Shown: positions 1-8,635, numbered from the stretch's first letter. The stretch is 38,318 nucleotides of DNA from JBEAUL01 sp041161475 (GCA_041161475.1 JBEAUL010000081.1:1-38318); one strand, 5' to 3'. Translations and numbers: made by a program. Notes: generated by a model not told the origin, from the letters alone.

Positions 1-917
1 ATTTTACCGAATAGATCAATCAGTTTATCCCAGTGCAGTGCACGCAATGCCTGATAAATGGCCTCGTTCCAGGTACTTAAGCCGGCATTATTCAATGTGG
101 ATTCCGTGATCCAACACAGCGCATAAGCAGACAGTAAAAAGATAAAGAAAACACCCAGCTGGCCAGAGGGGGTTTGTGTGTCTTTACGTGGTACTTGTGT
201 ATTAATAAGCAAGTTACGTAATGAACATAGGAATCTGGTTTTTTGCCAATGTAGCCATATCACATTCATGGCTGCGTACAGCCATTGTACAACGTAACGT
301 AACAAACCCAAAATAAAACTGTAAGCAATCCAAGACAAAAATAGGAAAACCAGGACAATCAACGCAACACGACTGGCGATTTCGGGGGTTAATGCACCCA
401 AAGAGGCACCGATTAAAATACCGGGTAAGGTATAAATAGGGGCCCAGACAATGGCGGAGACGATGTTATAGAGTAAAAATTCTCTCGGAGTCATGTCCAT
501 CATGCCAGCAATCACTGGAATCATAGGGCGGACTGGGCCGATAAAGCGACCAAAAATAATACTCTTGCCACCGTGTATCGCGAAAAAACGCTCACCACGT
601 GCAAGCCAGCTGGGATGCGTACTAAATGGCCAAATGGCACGTAATTTACTGTGATAATGACGCCCGACCCAGTAGCTGATACCGTCTCCTGCAATGGCAC
701 CTAAAATTGCCCATATCATGGAAGAGAAGGGAGGTAGAATGCCTTTTCCAATCATAATGCCGATGGTTGTCATCATAAAGAGACCAGGAACAACCAGTCC
801 AACAATAACCAAGGACTCAGATAAAGAGATTAGAAAAATGGCAATTCCTGCCCAAATGGGGTGGAGTGCAATCCAGTCTAGTGTGGGTTGAAATAGGGCT
901 TGAATGGACTCGTTCAT
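1..917 (-). CDS. DedA-family membrane protein, probably fused to a PAP2/LssY-type phosphatase domain (partial, C-terminus outside window)
   Basis: Reading the minus strand from the ATG at 917 gives an open frame that runs off the window at position 1 (about 305 residues visible). The first 200 or so residues look like a DedA (SNARE-associated/VTT) integral membrane protein: a hydrophobic entry helix, a SESLVIVGLVVPG segment, a glycine-rich GDGISYWVGR stretch, and the family signature FGRFIGPVRPMIPVIAGMM around residues 120-140. DedA proteins act in the inner membrane and have been linked to undecaprenyl-phosphate or lipid flipping and to membrane energetics. After a polar linker a further membrane helix is followed by NEAIYQALRALHW, which resembles the entry of PAP2/LssY phosphatase domains; this fusion is inferred because the catalytic part is not in the window. 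The ribosome-binding site is weak. The gene is divergent from lpxH. Confidence 0.8.
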   Translation of the reverse strand, partial: MNESIQALFQPTLDWIALHPIWAGIAIFLISLSESLVIVGLVVPGLFMMTTIGIMIGKGILPPFSSMIWAILGAIAGDGISYWVGRHYHSKLRAIWPFSTHPSWLARGERFFAIHGGKSIIFGRFIGPVRPMIPVIAGMMDMTPREFLLYNIVSAIVWAPIYTLPGILIGASLGALTPEIASRVALIVLVFLFLSWIAYSFILGLLRYVVQWLYAAMNVIWLHWQKTRFLCSLRNLLINTQVPRKDTQTPSGQLGVFFIFLLSAYALCWITESTLNNAGLSTWNEAIYQALRALHWDKLIDLFGK

Positions 918-1101
918 CAAACATTTCTGCGCTAAAAACCACTGTTGGCAATGGTAAGTCTGCGCTCCTCCTCATTATTTTTTATCGCCTTACTCAAAAT
1001 AATAGTGTGAATCATATCACATAGCTGTATCTCTGGGGTACGAAAACCTGTCCTGCCTCTGATTTGTTATAAAGTTTGTTAACTTATCTTGTTTGAGGGA
1101 C

Positions 1102-1131
1102 TGGAGTATCAGGCGATTTGCATTGTATAAT
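1102..1131 (+). promoter_or_regulatory. candidate sigma-70 promoter upstream of lpxH
   Basis: A perfect -10 hexamer TATAAT lies at 1126-1131, with a poor -35 match (TGGAGT, 1102-1107) at 18 nt spacing. It is oriented toward lpxH, which starts at 1166. The -35 is weak, so only the -10 is good evidence. Confidence 0.35.
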
Positions 1132-1165
1132 GAGCCGAGTCACTGAGCACGCTTGAGCGCATGTT

Positions 1166-1969
1166 ATGCCCGCTTTCTTTTTATCGGATATTCACCTACA
1201 TCCTACTCGACAAAAAACAGTCGATCAACTTAAGTTTGTGTTACAGCATATTGAGGACATGGGTCGGTTTGTCAAAGAGAGGCAACTGTTTTTGTTGGGT
1301 GATATTTTTGATGCTTGGATTGGAGATGATGATAAAGAGCCACTCTGGCAAGAAATAAAAGATAGACTAAAGAAACTGACGACTACGGGATGTCCTGTAT
1401 ATTGGATAGCCGGTAATCGAGATTTTTTGGTTGGAAACACCTTTATGCACGAGACGGGTTGTAAAGTCTTGTCTGAGCCGGCAAGCGTGATGCTCCCGGG
1501 CGGACACAGTGTTGTATTATTGCATGGTGATTTGCTGTGCACCAGAGATCTGCGTTACCAGCGTTTTAGACGTTTTGTGCGACACCCTTTTACAGTCGGT
1601 TTATACAGGCGCTTACCTTTAGTTGTGCGCCTAACAGTGGCGGATTACCTGCGTCGATTGAGTCGTTTTTCTCAACAACAAAAAAAGATACCATTATCAT
1701 TAAAAACCCCAAATAAACTGTGTCAGTTTGAGAGGGGCGACAGAGCGATCGAATGGATTGACGAATCCATGTCGGATGCACTGTTGCAACAGCATCACGC
1801 ACACACGCTCATTCATGGGCATATACATCGTGAGGGTATACATGAGAGGATCTTGACAGATGCACAAGGCCACACGCGAAAGGCGCAACGTATTGTTTTA
1901 GGGGACTGGGACAACGGGCCGAGCGTACTGGTCTTCGAAGAGGGGCAATTTTATTTCAAGGCTTTTTAA
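1166..1969 (+). CDS. lpxH: UDP-2,3-diacylglucosamine diphosphatase LpxH
   Basis: LpxH hydrolyses UDP-2,3-diacylglucosamine to lipid X and UMP at the inner face of the cytoplasmic membrane, the fourth step of lipid A synthesis. The protein (267 aa) shows the full calcineurin-like metallophosphatase set: SDIH with D8 and H10, LGDIFDAW with D46, AGNRD with N84 and R85, LLHGD with H120, and a C-terminal HGHIHR. The E. coli protein has about 240 residues, so this one carries a modest C-terminal extension with extra basic residues. An ATG at 1161 in another frame precedes the true one; 1166 is chosen because the family's MxxxFxSDxH start follows directly. No convincing Shine-Dalgarno is visible. 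It is followed by gltX on the same strand, 83 nt downstream. Confidence 0.95.
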   Translation: MPAFFLSDIHLHPTRQKTVDQLKFVLQHIEDMGRFVKERQLFLLGDIFDAWIGDDDKEPLWQEIKDRLKKLTTTGCPVYWIAGNRDFLVGNTFMHETGCKVLSEPASVMLPGGHSVVLLHGDLLCTRDLRYQRFRRFVRHPFTVGLYRRLPLVVRLTVADYLRRLSRFSQQQKKIPLSLKTPNKLCQFERGDRAIEWIDESMSDALLQQHHAHTLIHGHIHREGIHERILTDAQGHTRKAQRIVLGDWDNGPSVLVFEEGQFYFKAF

Positions 1970-2052
1970 GCTACTCTCGACTCGCGGTATTCCATGTGGG
2001 ATAATAAACGGATCCATATAAAAATAGTTTAAGCAGTATTGATACCAGGGTT

Positions 2053-3492
2053 ATGATGACAAACTTAGCACACGATCACAAGCCTAAAACCCGCTTTGCA
2101 CCAAGTCCAACGGGTTTCATGCACTTTGGCAATGCCAGAACGGCTTTATTTAACGTGTTATATGCCAAACATTTAAAAGGCGACTGTCTGTTACGCATAG
2201 AAGATACAGATCGTCTTCGATCAGAAGATAAATATACGCAAGCATTGATCCAGGATATGCAATGGCTAGGTTTACCCTGGGAAGGTGCTGAGGGTGGATT
2301 GCCAGTACATCAATCTCAACGCGATGCCATTTACGATTCCTATTATCAGATTTTGATCAAGCAGGGGCGAGCTTACCCCTGTTTTTGTACTGAACAAGAG
2401 TTGGCAATTTCACGTAAATTACAGTTAAGCCGAGGAAAGCCACCTCGCTACGCAGGAACATGTCGTCACTTAAGCGAATCCCTACGATCTGAAAAAATAC
2501 AACAAGGCTTAAAACCTGCGTTACGATTTTTGGTTGAACCAGGAAAAACCATTCAATTTAACGATGTGATTCGCGGTTCTCAACATTTTATCAGTGATGA
2601 TATCGGTGATTTTATTATTCGAAGAGGAGATGGTAGCGCTGCTTTTTTCTTTTGTAATGCGATTGACGATGCCTTAATGGGTGTTACGCATGCTTTGCGT
2701 GGTGAAGATCACCTGTCAAATACGCCAAGGCAGATCATGATTTTGGAATCAGTAGGGTTGCGTATACCACAGTATGGTCATTTTCCCACCATTTTGGGCC
2801 AAGATGGTACGCCTTTGTCTAAGCGAAATGGCAGTCGTTCCATGCAAATGTTGCGCGAAGAAGGCTATCATCCCAAGGCGGTTTTAAATTACATGGCGCG
2901 TTTAGGGCATTATTATGCGGACAATACCCTGATGGATGTAGAGACATTAGGAGCACAGTTTGATTTGTCCCATATCAGTCATTCACCCGCACATTTTGAT
3001 GATGTACAACTCCAGTTTTGGCAAAAAGAAGCCATACATAAAAGCACCTTGCCAGACTTTGTTTCATTTGTTCGAAGCTATGCCGATTTTAATCAATTGG
3101 CATTGCCAGAAAAATGGAAAAATGATCAAGATTTTTTACGTTTTGCAGAAATTATCCAAGCAAATGTCGTGATGCCAAAAGAAGTGGTGGAATGGGCAGA
3201 GTGGCTGTTAATGGATGCTGTGACGGCGCCATTAGCGGTTCAAACGGTGATTGAACAAACGGATGCGCGTTTGATTCGGGTGGCTTATGAAATCTTAAAA
3301 AATAATCCCAGTATAGAGTATGCTGCTTGGATAAAAGCAATACAAGCTGAGACAGAATTTAAGGGAAAAATGCTGTATTTACCGATTCGTGCAGTGATAA
3401 TGCGTCAATTATCCGGTCCAGAATTGGAGAAAGTATTCAAGCTATTGGGCGTAGACTGTATTCGAAAACGATTTGAAGATATTTTACGGTAG
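2053..3492 (+). CDS. gltX: glutamyl-tRNA synthetase (class I)
   Basis: This enzyme charges tRNA with glutamate in the cytoplasm. At 479 aa it is the usual length. The class I signature PSPTGFMHFGNAR holds the HIGH-equivalent HFGN at residues 24-27, and PLSKR at 254-258 is the KMSKS equivalent. RGEDHLSNTPRQ is the conserved active-site stretch of the GluRS group. A zinc site like that of E. coli GluRS is present (C110, C112, Y133, C137). The start is one of two consecutive ATGs (2053 or 2056), with AGGG just upstream. It lies between lpxH and cysS, where Pseudomonas-type genomes carry glnS, so this copy could be a second, tRNA-Gln-directed GluRS. The sequence identifies a GluRS, but its tRNA specificity cannot be read from it. 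Confidence 0.93.
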   Translation: MMTNLAHDHKPKTRFAPSPTGFMHFGNARTALFNVLYAKHLKGDCLLRIEDTDRLRSEDKYTQALIQDMQWLGLPWEGAEGGLPVHQSQRDAIYDSYYQILIKQGRAYPCFCTEQELAISRKLQLSRGKPPRYAGTCRHLSESLRSEKIQQGLKPALRFLVEPGKTIQFNDVIRGSQHFISDDIGDFIIRRGDGSAAFFFCNAIDDALMGVTHALRGEDHLSNTPRQIMILESVGLRIPQYGHFPTILGQDGTPLSKRNGSRSMQMLREEGYHPKAVLNYMARLGHYYADNTLMDVETLGAQFDLSHISHSPAHFDDVQLQFWQKEAIHKSTLPDFVSFVRSYADFNQLALPEKWKNDQDFLRFAEIIQANVVMPKEVVEWAEWLLMDAVTAPLAVQTVIEQTDARLIRVAYEILKNNPSIEYAAWIKAIQAETEFKGKMLYLPIRAVIMRQLSGPELEKVFKLLGVDCIRKRFEDILR

Positions 3493-3581
3493 ATAGCGCT
3501 TAGATCTGAAGCCGAATCCATTGTTGGACAATCGAAGCCTTTTTGCTAAATGAATGTTAAAAAGTAGGGACTGGTGAAGTG

Positions 3582-5162
3582 ATGCATACAAAAACACCTG
3601 AAATAGTGCTGTATAACTCTTTGATAAAAGAGAAAGCACCGTTAAAACCCATTCATTCGGGCCAGGTAACCCTATACGTTTGTGGCGTGACGGTATACGA
3701 TCATTGTCACATTGGTCATGCACGTGTGTTGCTGGTATTCGACGTATTACGTCGTTTTTTAAAGCAACAAGGTTTAGCGGTGACTTATATCCGCAATATT
3801 ACCGATGTCGATGATAAAATTATTAAGCGTGCGATAGAGACTAAACAAACAGAACAATCTTTGGATGATGCGGTTAAAGCATTAACTGGTTTCTTTATAA
3901 AAGAGATGACGGCCGATTGCCAGGCGCTTAATATTCTTCCCCCTACCTTTGAACCAAAAGCAACTGAATATATTCCAAATATGTTGGATTTAATTACACA
4001 ATTGATGAATAAAAAAGCCGCATACCAGGGCAAAAATGGAGACATCTATTTTGATGTGCATGCTTTTCCTGAATATGGGCATTTGTCTCATCGTCAATTG
4101 TCTGATCTGCAGGCGGGGGCTAGAGTTGATGTAGATGCTTTCAAAAACAATCCCCTAGATTTTGTATTATGGAAACACGCAAAACCAGAAGATGAAATCT
4201 ATTGGGATTCTCCTTGGGGGAGAGGGCGTCCTGGTTGGCATATTGAGTGTTCGGCGATGTCTTTAGATTGCTTGAAACATGAACAGTTGGGGCATACGCT
4301 TGATATACATGGCGGTGGGCATGATTTAAAATTTCCACACCATGAAAATGAGCGCGCACAATCAGAAGTAGCCACGGGTGTCTGTTTTGCAAATGTGTGG
4401 ATGCATGTTGGTTTTGTACAGATTAATCAAGAAAAAATGTCCAAATCACTTGGCAATTTTTTAATCATTAAAGATTGTTTAAAAGATTATCATCCAGAAG
4501 TATTGCGTTATTTTATGTTGTCGAGTCATTATCGTAGTCCAGTTGAATATTCAGATCAGTCAATGGAAAGCGCCTTTGTCGCCTTGAATCGTTTATATCG
4601 CGCCTTATCTGTATCCAAGATGACATACGATGATACTGAGTTACCCCCTACATTCTATATCGCTTGTCAAAGATATCAAGAAAAGTTTGATCTGGCGATG
4701 GCTGATGATATCAATACGCCGGTGGCCTTATCGATATTATTTGATATTGCTAAAGAAATAAATCGCTTGATGAACAGTGAAATTTCTGTACAAGAGACTT
4801 TGTTCGGCACACTTAAGTGGACAACACAAGCGCCTTCTATCGAAGAGATACGATATCATGCTGCGATTAAGCTGACCCACTTGATGAAAGCGTTGGGGAG
4901 TGTTTTAGGGCTGTTACAATGCGATCCAACAGACTTTAATCAAGATGCGCGTAATACCCGCATAGGTCGCCCTATGGATATGCCTGAACTTGGGTTACAG
5001 GAAATAGAAAAACTAAAATTAAAGCGTGAACTTGCAAGAAAAAATAAAGATTTTAAAGAGGCTGATAGAATCAGGGACTACCTTCAGAAACATGGTGTCG
5101 TGTTGTCTGATAAAAAAGTAGAACACACGCCGAAAGAGCCACCACTGCAAAATACTCCGTAG
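3582..5162 (+). CDS. cysS: cysteinyl-tRNA synthetase
   Basis: CysRS charges tRNA-Cys. The sequence has LYVCGVTVYD with the first zinc-ligand cysteine (about residue 34), the class I HIGH motif in CHIGHAR, GWHIECSAM with the second zinc cysteine, HGGGHDLKFPHHENE with its histidine ligands, and KMSKS at residues 285-289. At about 526 aa it is some 65 residues longer than E. coli CysRS; the excess is in the helical C-terminal half and in a polar, proline-containing tail. A GTG at 3579 directly precedes the ATG at 3582; AGGGA at 3566-3570 serves either, and ATG is preferred. A long-range inverted repeat (5125-5133 with 5170-5178) spans its stop codon and may help end the transcript. Confidence 0.95.
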   Translation: MHTKTPEIVLYNSLIKEKAPLKPIHSGQVTLYVCGVTVYDHCHIGHARVLLVFDVLRRFLKQQGLAVTYIRNITDVDDKIIKRAIETKQTEQSLDDAVKALTGFFIKEMTADCQALNILPPTFEPKATEYIPNMLDLITQLMNKKAAYQGKNGDIYFDVHAFPEYGHLSHRQLSDLQAGARVDVDAFKNNPLDFVLWKHAKPEDEIYWDSPWGRGRPGWHIECSAMSLDCLKHEQLGHTLDIHGGGHDLKFPHHENERAQSEVATGVCFANVWMHVGFVQINQEKMSKSLGNFLIIKDCLKDYHPEVLRYFMLSSHYRSPVEYSDQSMESAFVALNRLYRALSVSKMTYDDTELPPTFYIACQRYQEKFDLAMADDINTPVALSILFDIAKEINRLMNSEISVQETLFGTLKWTTQAPSIEEIRYHAAIKLTHLMKALGSVLGLLQCDPTDFNQDARNTRIGRPMDMPELGLQEIEKLKLKRELARKNKDFKEADRIRDYLQKHGVVLSDKKVEHTPKEPPLQNTP

Positions 5163-5182
5163 CGATACCTCGGCGTGTTAAA

Positions 5183-5201
5183 CTCAGTACGTATTACTGA
5201 G
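5183..5201. terminator. candidate hairpin between convergent cysS and the small exported protein gene
   Basis: CTCAGTA (5183-5189) and TACTGAG (5195-5201) form a perfect 7-bp stem around a 5-nt loop. It overlaps the stop codon of the minus-strand small gene and lies about 20 nt after the cysS stop. No T-run follows on either strand, so a classical intrinsic terminator is not supported. Confidence 0.3.
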
Positions 5202-5385
5202 CGGCAGCAGGCATTTCACAACCGTTGTTGTCTTTTAATTGTTGTTTGCAAGCGTCGTCTTTACAAGCGGTCATAGCAGCAGAACACTCTTCAGCGGTCA
5301 TTTTTTTCATACTCATGTCTTCTGGGGCGCTAACAGCACCAGCCATGAACATGGTTGTAGCTGCTGATAAGATAAATGCTTTCAT
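5194..5385 (-). CDS. small exported four-cysteine protein of unknown function
   Basis: This 63-residue gene is supported by a clear ribosome-binding site: GGAG (minus strand, 5396-5393) seven bases before the ATG at 5385, which is better than the upstream ATG at 5400. The product opens with a classical signal peptide (MKAFILSAATTMFMAGAVSA, cut probably after A20). The predicted mature part is about 43 residues, with four cysteines at 34, 41, 46 and 56, spacing C-x6-C-x4-C-x9-C, in a polar, alanine- and lysine-rich sequence. Export plus an even cysteine number suggests one or two disulfide bonds or a metal site in the periplasm. I do not recognise the family. It lies downstream of the mscS-type gene on the same strand but 186 nt away, so it probably has its own promoter. 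Confidence 0.65.
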   Translation of the reverse strand: MKAFILSAATTMFMAGAVSAPEDMSMKKMTAEECSAAMTACKDDACKQQLKDNNGCEMPAAAQ

Positions 5386-5571
5386 TTGTGTTCTCCACAT
5401 AAATTAGGAACAAGTTACTAAAATCGACACTATGGCTAGACACAATGTCTTGCTATTTTCTTTGGTCACACATCCCAAAAATACGTGCTTCCGCAGATAT
5501 CATAAGGGTAGCATATTTTTGAATGGCTGGAAAATATAACCTATGTCAAAGAGATGATGTTACGTAGGTCG

Positions 5572-6414
5572 TTATGTTTTGGCAAGAGGTTGTGTGGTAT
5601 GACTGGTGTGTTGAAATTGAAAGTAAGTCATTGGGAGATGGATGCCTGCTTGTCTAAATTGTGACTGGATGTCTGTTTGTAAGGAAGTTTGTAGTTGAAT
5701 AAACGAAGATTGTTTACTCCAGGCTGAAAATTGGAGTCCAATACCTGCTTCACCAAATTCCATAAAAAAAAGTTCTGGTGCAGGAGACTCTAAGCAGACA
5801 GGATTTTTATGTGCGGATTCAAATAGAATTTTTTTTACTTTCGATAAATCTTCGCCGAAAGCAATTCTAAATTTGATATCAAGACGACGAATGGGGAAGC
5901 GAGTTAAGTTCCTAACCTCTGATTTTAACAACAATTCATTAGGCATTCGAACCAAGGTATTGTCTCGTGTCCGCATTTTTACAGATAGCAAGTCGATCGA
6001 AAGAATTTGTCCGTCCCAGCCATTGGGTCCTTCAATGCGCACAAAGTCACCAATTTCAAACGGTTTTTCACCCAATAAAAAAATACCGCTGGCAACATTG
6101 GTAACCGCTGTATTGGCTGCCCAAGCAAAGGCCAAAGTTCCAATTCCCAATGCCCCTGCAACACCTTTTAAGTCAAATCCTAACTTGTCTATGGCAAAAA
6201 AAGCGAAAATCAGCGTTGTAAAGTAAAAAACCATTTTTCTGAGTAACATCGCGTGATGGGGTGAGAGAAAATTTCGAAAAATGACTTTAAAAACAAAAGC
6301 GCTTAAGACACTGGCAACCATCAGGCCAATGACAAAAATGGCCAAACTGGTGAAGAGCATCTTTGGATCGAATTTTTCGAAATTGGGTAAATAACTTAAA
6401 AAATCGTTTATCAT
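5572..6414 (-). CDS. MscS-family small-conductance mechanosensitive channel
   Basis: MscS proteins are inner-membrane homo-heptamers that open under membrane tension and release solutes during hypo-osmotic shock. The 280-residue product has three hydrophobic helices near the N-terminus (roughly residues 20-45, 70-90 and 95-125). The third is the glycine/alanine-rich pore helix, GALGIGTLAFAWAANTAV, followed by ASGIFLLGEKPFEIGDFV, the TM3-to-beta-domain transition of the family. The rest fits the MscS beta and alpha/beta cage domains. A longer frame begins at 6456, but the ATG at 6414 overlaps the stop codon of the upstream gene as ATGA, and the usual MscS length then results. This coupling means the channel and the DUF432-like protein are made together. 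Confidence 0.9.
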   Translation of the reverse strand: MINDFLSYLPNFEKFDPKMLFTSLAIFVIGLMVASVLSAFVFKVIFRNFLSPHHAMLLRKMVFYFTTLIFAFFAIDKLGFDLKGVAGALGIGTLAFAWAANTAVTNVASGIFLLGEKPFEIGDFVRIEGPNGWDGQILSIDLLSVKMRTRDNTLVRMPNELLLKSEVRNLTRFPIRRLDIKFRIAFGEDLSKVKKILFESAHKNPVCLESPAPELFFMEFGEAGIGLQFSAWSKQSSFIQLQTSLQTDIQSQFRQAGIHLPMTYFQFQHTSHTTQPLAKT

Positions 6415-7292
6415 GTGTGAAGATGTCCAATATAAGAGCGGCCGGTTAAGATGCAAAAAAGATGCTTGAGACTGGTGCTGGCTTTTAAATCGATGCGGGG
6501 CTCGGTAAGCAAAGTTACAGTGCCCGTATAGGCTTTAGGAGCACCTTTAGCAACTTTAACACTTGGATCGTCATCACCATCCCTGTGAATAATCAGTTGT
6601 TCTGTCCATAAACGGTTCACGCTGTCTGTGTAAACCGATAAGTAAGGCAGTGGTACACTCAGTTGATCGAGTATCAGTGTTTTTTTTGAACGGTTTTTGA
6701 TAAGCAAAGGACTGATAATCCGCTCGCTACTGGTCGAAAATTCTTCCAAGCGCGATGAACAGCGTGTTTTACTGGCATAACACAGTTCGCCTTCTAGCGT
6801 ATTAAGGCCAAACCAAGTATCAGAGAGGGTTTGTGTTGGTATATCGTCTAGTAAAATTTGTGGCACTTTACCGGTAGTGATTTTCATCCATACCGGTGAG
6901 CTGACATACAGTGTAATTTTTTCTCCTGCTGGAATATGTAAGGGATGTTCTAGTTGAGATACCACTGGTCTATCGGGTAAGGTTGGGCTGAGCGTAATGT
7001 CATTGCCTTGGTTTCTGAGTACAAAGGTTTTAAAGGGTAAATCAACAGCCCGTGCCGGAATCGTTGGATTAAACTGATCTGCAGGGCAATGGGCTATATG
7101 CCACTCATCGTTATAACGATCTAAGCAAATGACTTGATTGCCTACTTTCCAAAAACGCGATTCATTGTCTACCAAGTTGAATGTTCCCCACCAGGGCGTG
7201 AGCGGTTCTGGTGTCTCATTGGTCACAGTGTCTTGTTGAAGCGCAGCGGGCTTTCTAGAGAAAAGGCGGAGTATTTTAAACCAGTCTAACAT
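6411..7292 (-). CDS. DUF432-like protein coupled to an MscS channel
   Basis: The 293-residue product has no signal peptide or membrane helix. Its tryptophan-rich early part (PWWGTFNLVD, then RFWKVGNQVICLDR and EWHIAHCP), a central FYVSSP-like YVSSPVWMKI, and LSDTWFGLNTLEGELCYA resemble the DUF432 family as I remember it; a profile search would be needed to prove this. The function is unknown. DUF432 genes often sit next to MscS channel genes, and here the TGA stop overlaps the channel's ATG (ATGA, 6411-6414), so a role in assembling or modulating the channel is a fair inference. The gene begins 32 nt after folD ends, on the same strand. An in-frame TTG at 7307 is possible but neither start has a clear ribosome-binding site. 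Confidence 0.7.
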   Translation of the reverse strand: MLDWFKILRLFSRKPAALQQDTVTNETPEPLTPWWGTFNLVDNESRFWKVGNQVICLDRYNDEWHIAHCPADQFNPTIPARAVDLPFKTFVLRNQGNDITLSPTLPDRPVVSQLEHPLHIPAGEKITLYVSSPVWMKITTGKVPQILLDDIPTQTLSDTWFGLNTLEGELCYASKTRCSSRLEEFSTSSERIISPLLIKNRSKKTLILDQLSVPLPYLSVYTDSVNRLWTEQLIIHRDGDDDPSVKVAKGAPKAYTGTVTLLTEPRIDLKASTSLKHLFCILTGRSYIGHLHT

Positions 7293-7323
7293 GTGATGAA
7301 CGGCCAATGCGCGTGAGTTGTTT

Positions 7324-8214
7324 TTATCTTCTTAATTTTAGCTGAGAATAAGAAAAATCGTAAGCAAAAAAAGTATTCTCTAATAGGCTTGCAATTGTCA
7401 TGGGTCCGACTCCCCCTGGCACTGGGGTAATCCAGCTGGCTTTCTTGAATGCTGATGGAAAATCAATATCACCCGTTAACACATATCGATTCGGATCATC
7501 AGGGTGTGGGCGACGATTCATCCCTACATCGATGACAATAGCGCCTTGTTTAAGCCAATCCCCTGGTATCAAACCGGGTTGACCGGCCGCAGAGATCAAT
7601 AAATCAGCCCGTTGTACATGGGATTTTAAGTCTTTCGTTGCTCTATTGCAAAGCGTAACGGTGCACTCTGCCATTAACAATTCAAGTGCCATAGGGCGAC
7701 CCACAATGGTTGAGGTTCCAATGATAACCGCTTCTAATCCACGTAAGGCAATACCGGTATGCGCAAGTAATTGCATAATGCCGTAAGGGGTACAGGGGCG
7801 CAAAAAAGGATTTTTTTGTGCTAATCTGCCTAGGTTAATCGGATGAAAGCCGTCAACGTCTTTATGCGGTGCAATGCATTCCAGTACAGCATTTAGGTGA
7901 ATGTGTTCCGGTAAGGGCAGTTGAACCAAAATACCGTCTATCGCTTCATCTTTATTCAGCTTATCAAGGTGTAACAACAATTCTGTTTGCGTAATTCCCG
8001 TATCAAACTGCCATAAGTGGGTATGAATACCGACACGTTCACAGGCCTGTTGTTTCCGTTGTATATAAATTTGTGAGGCCGGATCTTCTCCCACAAGGGT
8101 AACGGCCAAGGATGGGGGGCGTTTTCCACTCGCGCAAGCGCGCTTTATCCGATTGGATAGATGGGTTTCAATGTTTTTTGCCAGCGCTTGACCGCTGAGT
8201 ACCTGTGGAGACAT
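7324..8214 (-). CDS. folD: bifunctional methylenetetrahydrofolate dehydrogenase/cyclohydrolase FolD
   Basis: FolD interconverts 5,10-methylene-, methenyl- and 10-formyl-tetrahydrofolate, supplying one-carbon units for purines and formyl-Met-tRNA. The 296-residue sequence carries the catalytic Y50 and K54 in SQIYIQRKQQAC, VQLPLPEH, the folate-site DVDGFHPINLGRL, the NADP-binding VIIGTSTIVGRP, and the C-terminal TPVPGGVGPMTIA. It is the first gene of a minus-strand cluster with the DUF432-like and channel genes, and is divergent from the tRNA cluster. The folD-to-tRNA-cluster arrangement matches the conserved gammaproteobacterial block. Confidence 0.97.
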   Translation of the reverse strand: MSPQVLSGQALAKNIETHLSNRIKRACASGKRPPSLAVTLVGEDPASQIYIQRKQQACERVGIHTHLWQFDTGITQTELLLHLDKLNKDEAIDGILVQLPLPEHIHLNAVLECIAPHKDVDGFHPINLGRLAQKNPFLRPCTPYGIMQLLAHTGIALRGLEAVIIGTSTIVGRPMALELLMAECTVTLCNRATKDLKSHVQRADLLISAAGQPGLIPGDWLKQGAIVIDVGMNRRPHPDDPNRYVLTGDIDFPSAFKKASWITPVPGGVGPMTIASLLENTFFAYDFSYSQLKLRR

Positions 8215-8386
8215 ATGCCCTATTGTACGGTGCTTGGTGTATGCGCGTCAAAGTCTGTATAACAGTATTCGATTTTTAAGGGGTTTTTTGTCGTATGACA
8301 AAAAGTAAGTTATTTTTTTAACCTAAAAAAGCGGCTTTACAAAGGGTAATTTAGGCGCATTTTAGCGAAATAGGCGAAACAAGGTA

Positions 8387-8415
8387 TTGCATGTTTTGAT
8401 GCATACAGGTACAAT
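8387..8415 (+). promoter_or_regulatory. sigma-70 promoter of the tRNA cluster
   Basis: TTGCAT (8387-8392) and TACAAT (8410-8415) are separated by exactly 17 nt. The stretch after the -10, CCCGTCC, is GC-rich, like the discriminators of stringently controlled stable-RNA promoters. Transcription would start near 8422, about 15 nt before tRNA-Pro. Confidence 0.7.
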
Positions 8416-8436
8416 CCCGTCCATAAAACCAACTAA

Positions 8437-8513
8437 CGGGGTATAGCGCAGTCTGGTAGCGCGCCTGCTTTGGGAGCAGGATGTCGGGGGTTCGAATCCC
8501 TCTACCCCGACCA
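8437..8513 (+). tRNA. tRNA-Pro (TGG)
   Basis: A 77-nt cloverleaf: acceptor CGGGGTA pairs with TACCCCG, the anticodon stem CCTGC/GCAGG encloses TTTGGGA with anticodon TGG, the T loop is TTCGAAT, and CCA is encoded. First in the five-tRNA cluster. Confidence 0.97.
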
Positions 8514-8540
8514 GGTTAAAATGTCCGATTGAGGTAATTA

Positions 8541-8617
<77 letters not shown>

Positions 8618-8635
8618 CGCCAATAAGCATTTTAT

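Noticed and set aside
694..891. 65-codon plus-strand frame at the left end
   Set aside because: Lies fully inside the minus-strand DedA gene, which shows clear family motifs.
8291..8310. TTTTTGTC-GTAT-GACAAAAA inverted repeat upstream of folD
   Set aside because: AT-rich 8-bp stem between two divergent transcription units, where a terminator is not expected; possibly an operator but nothing supports it.
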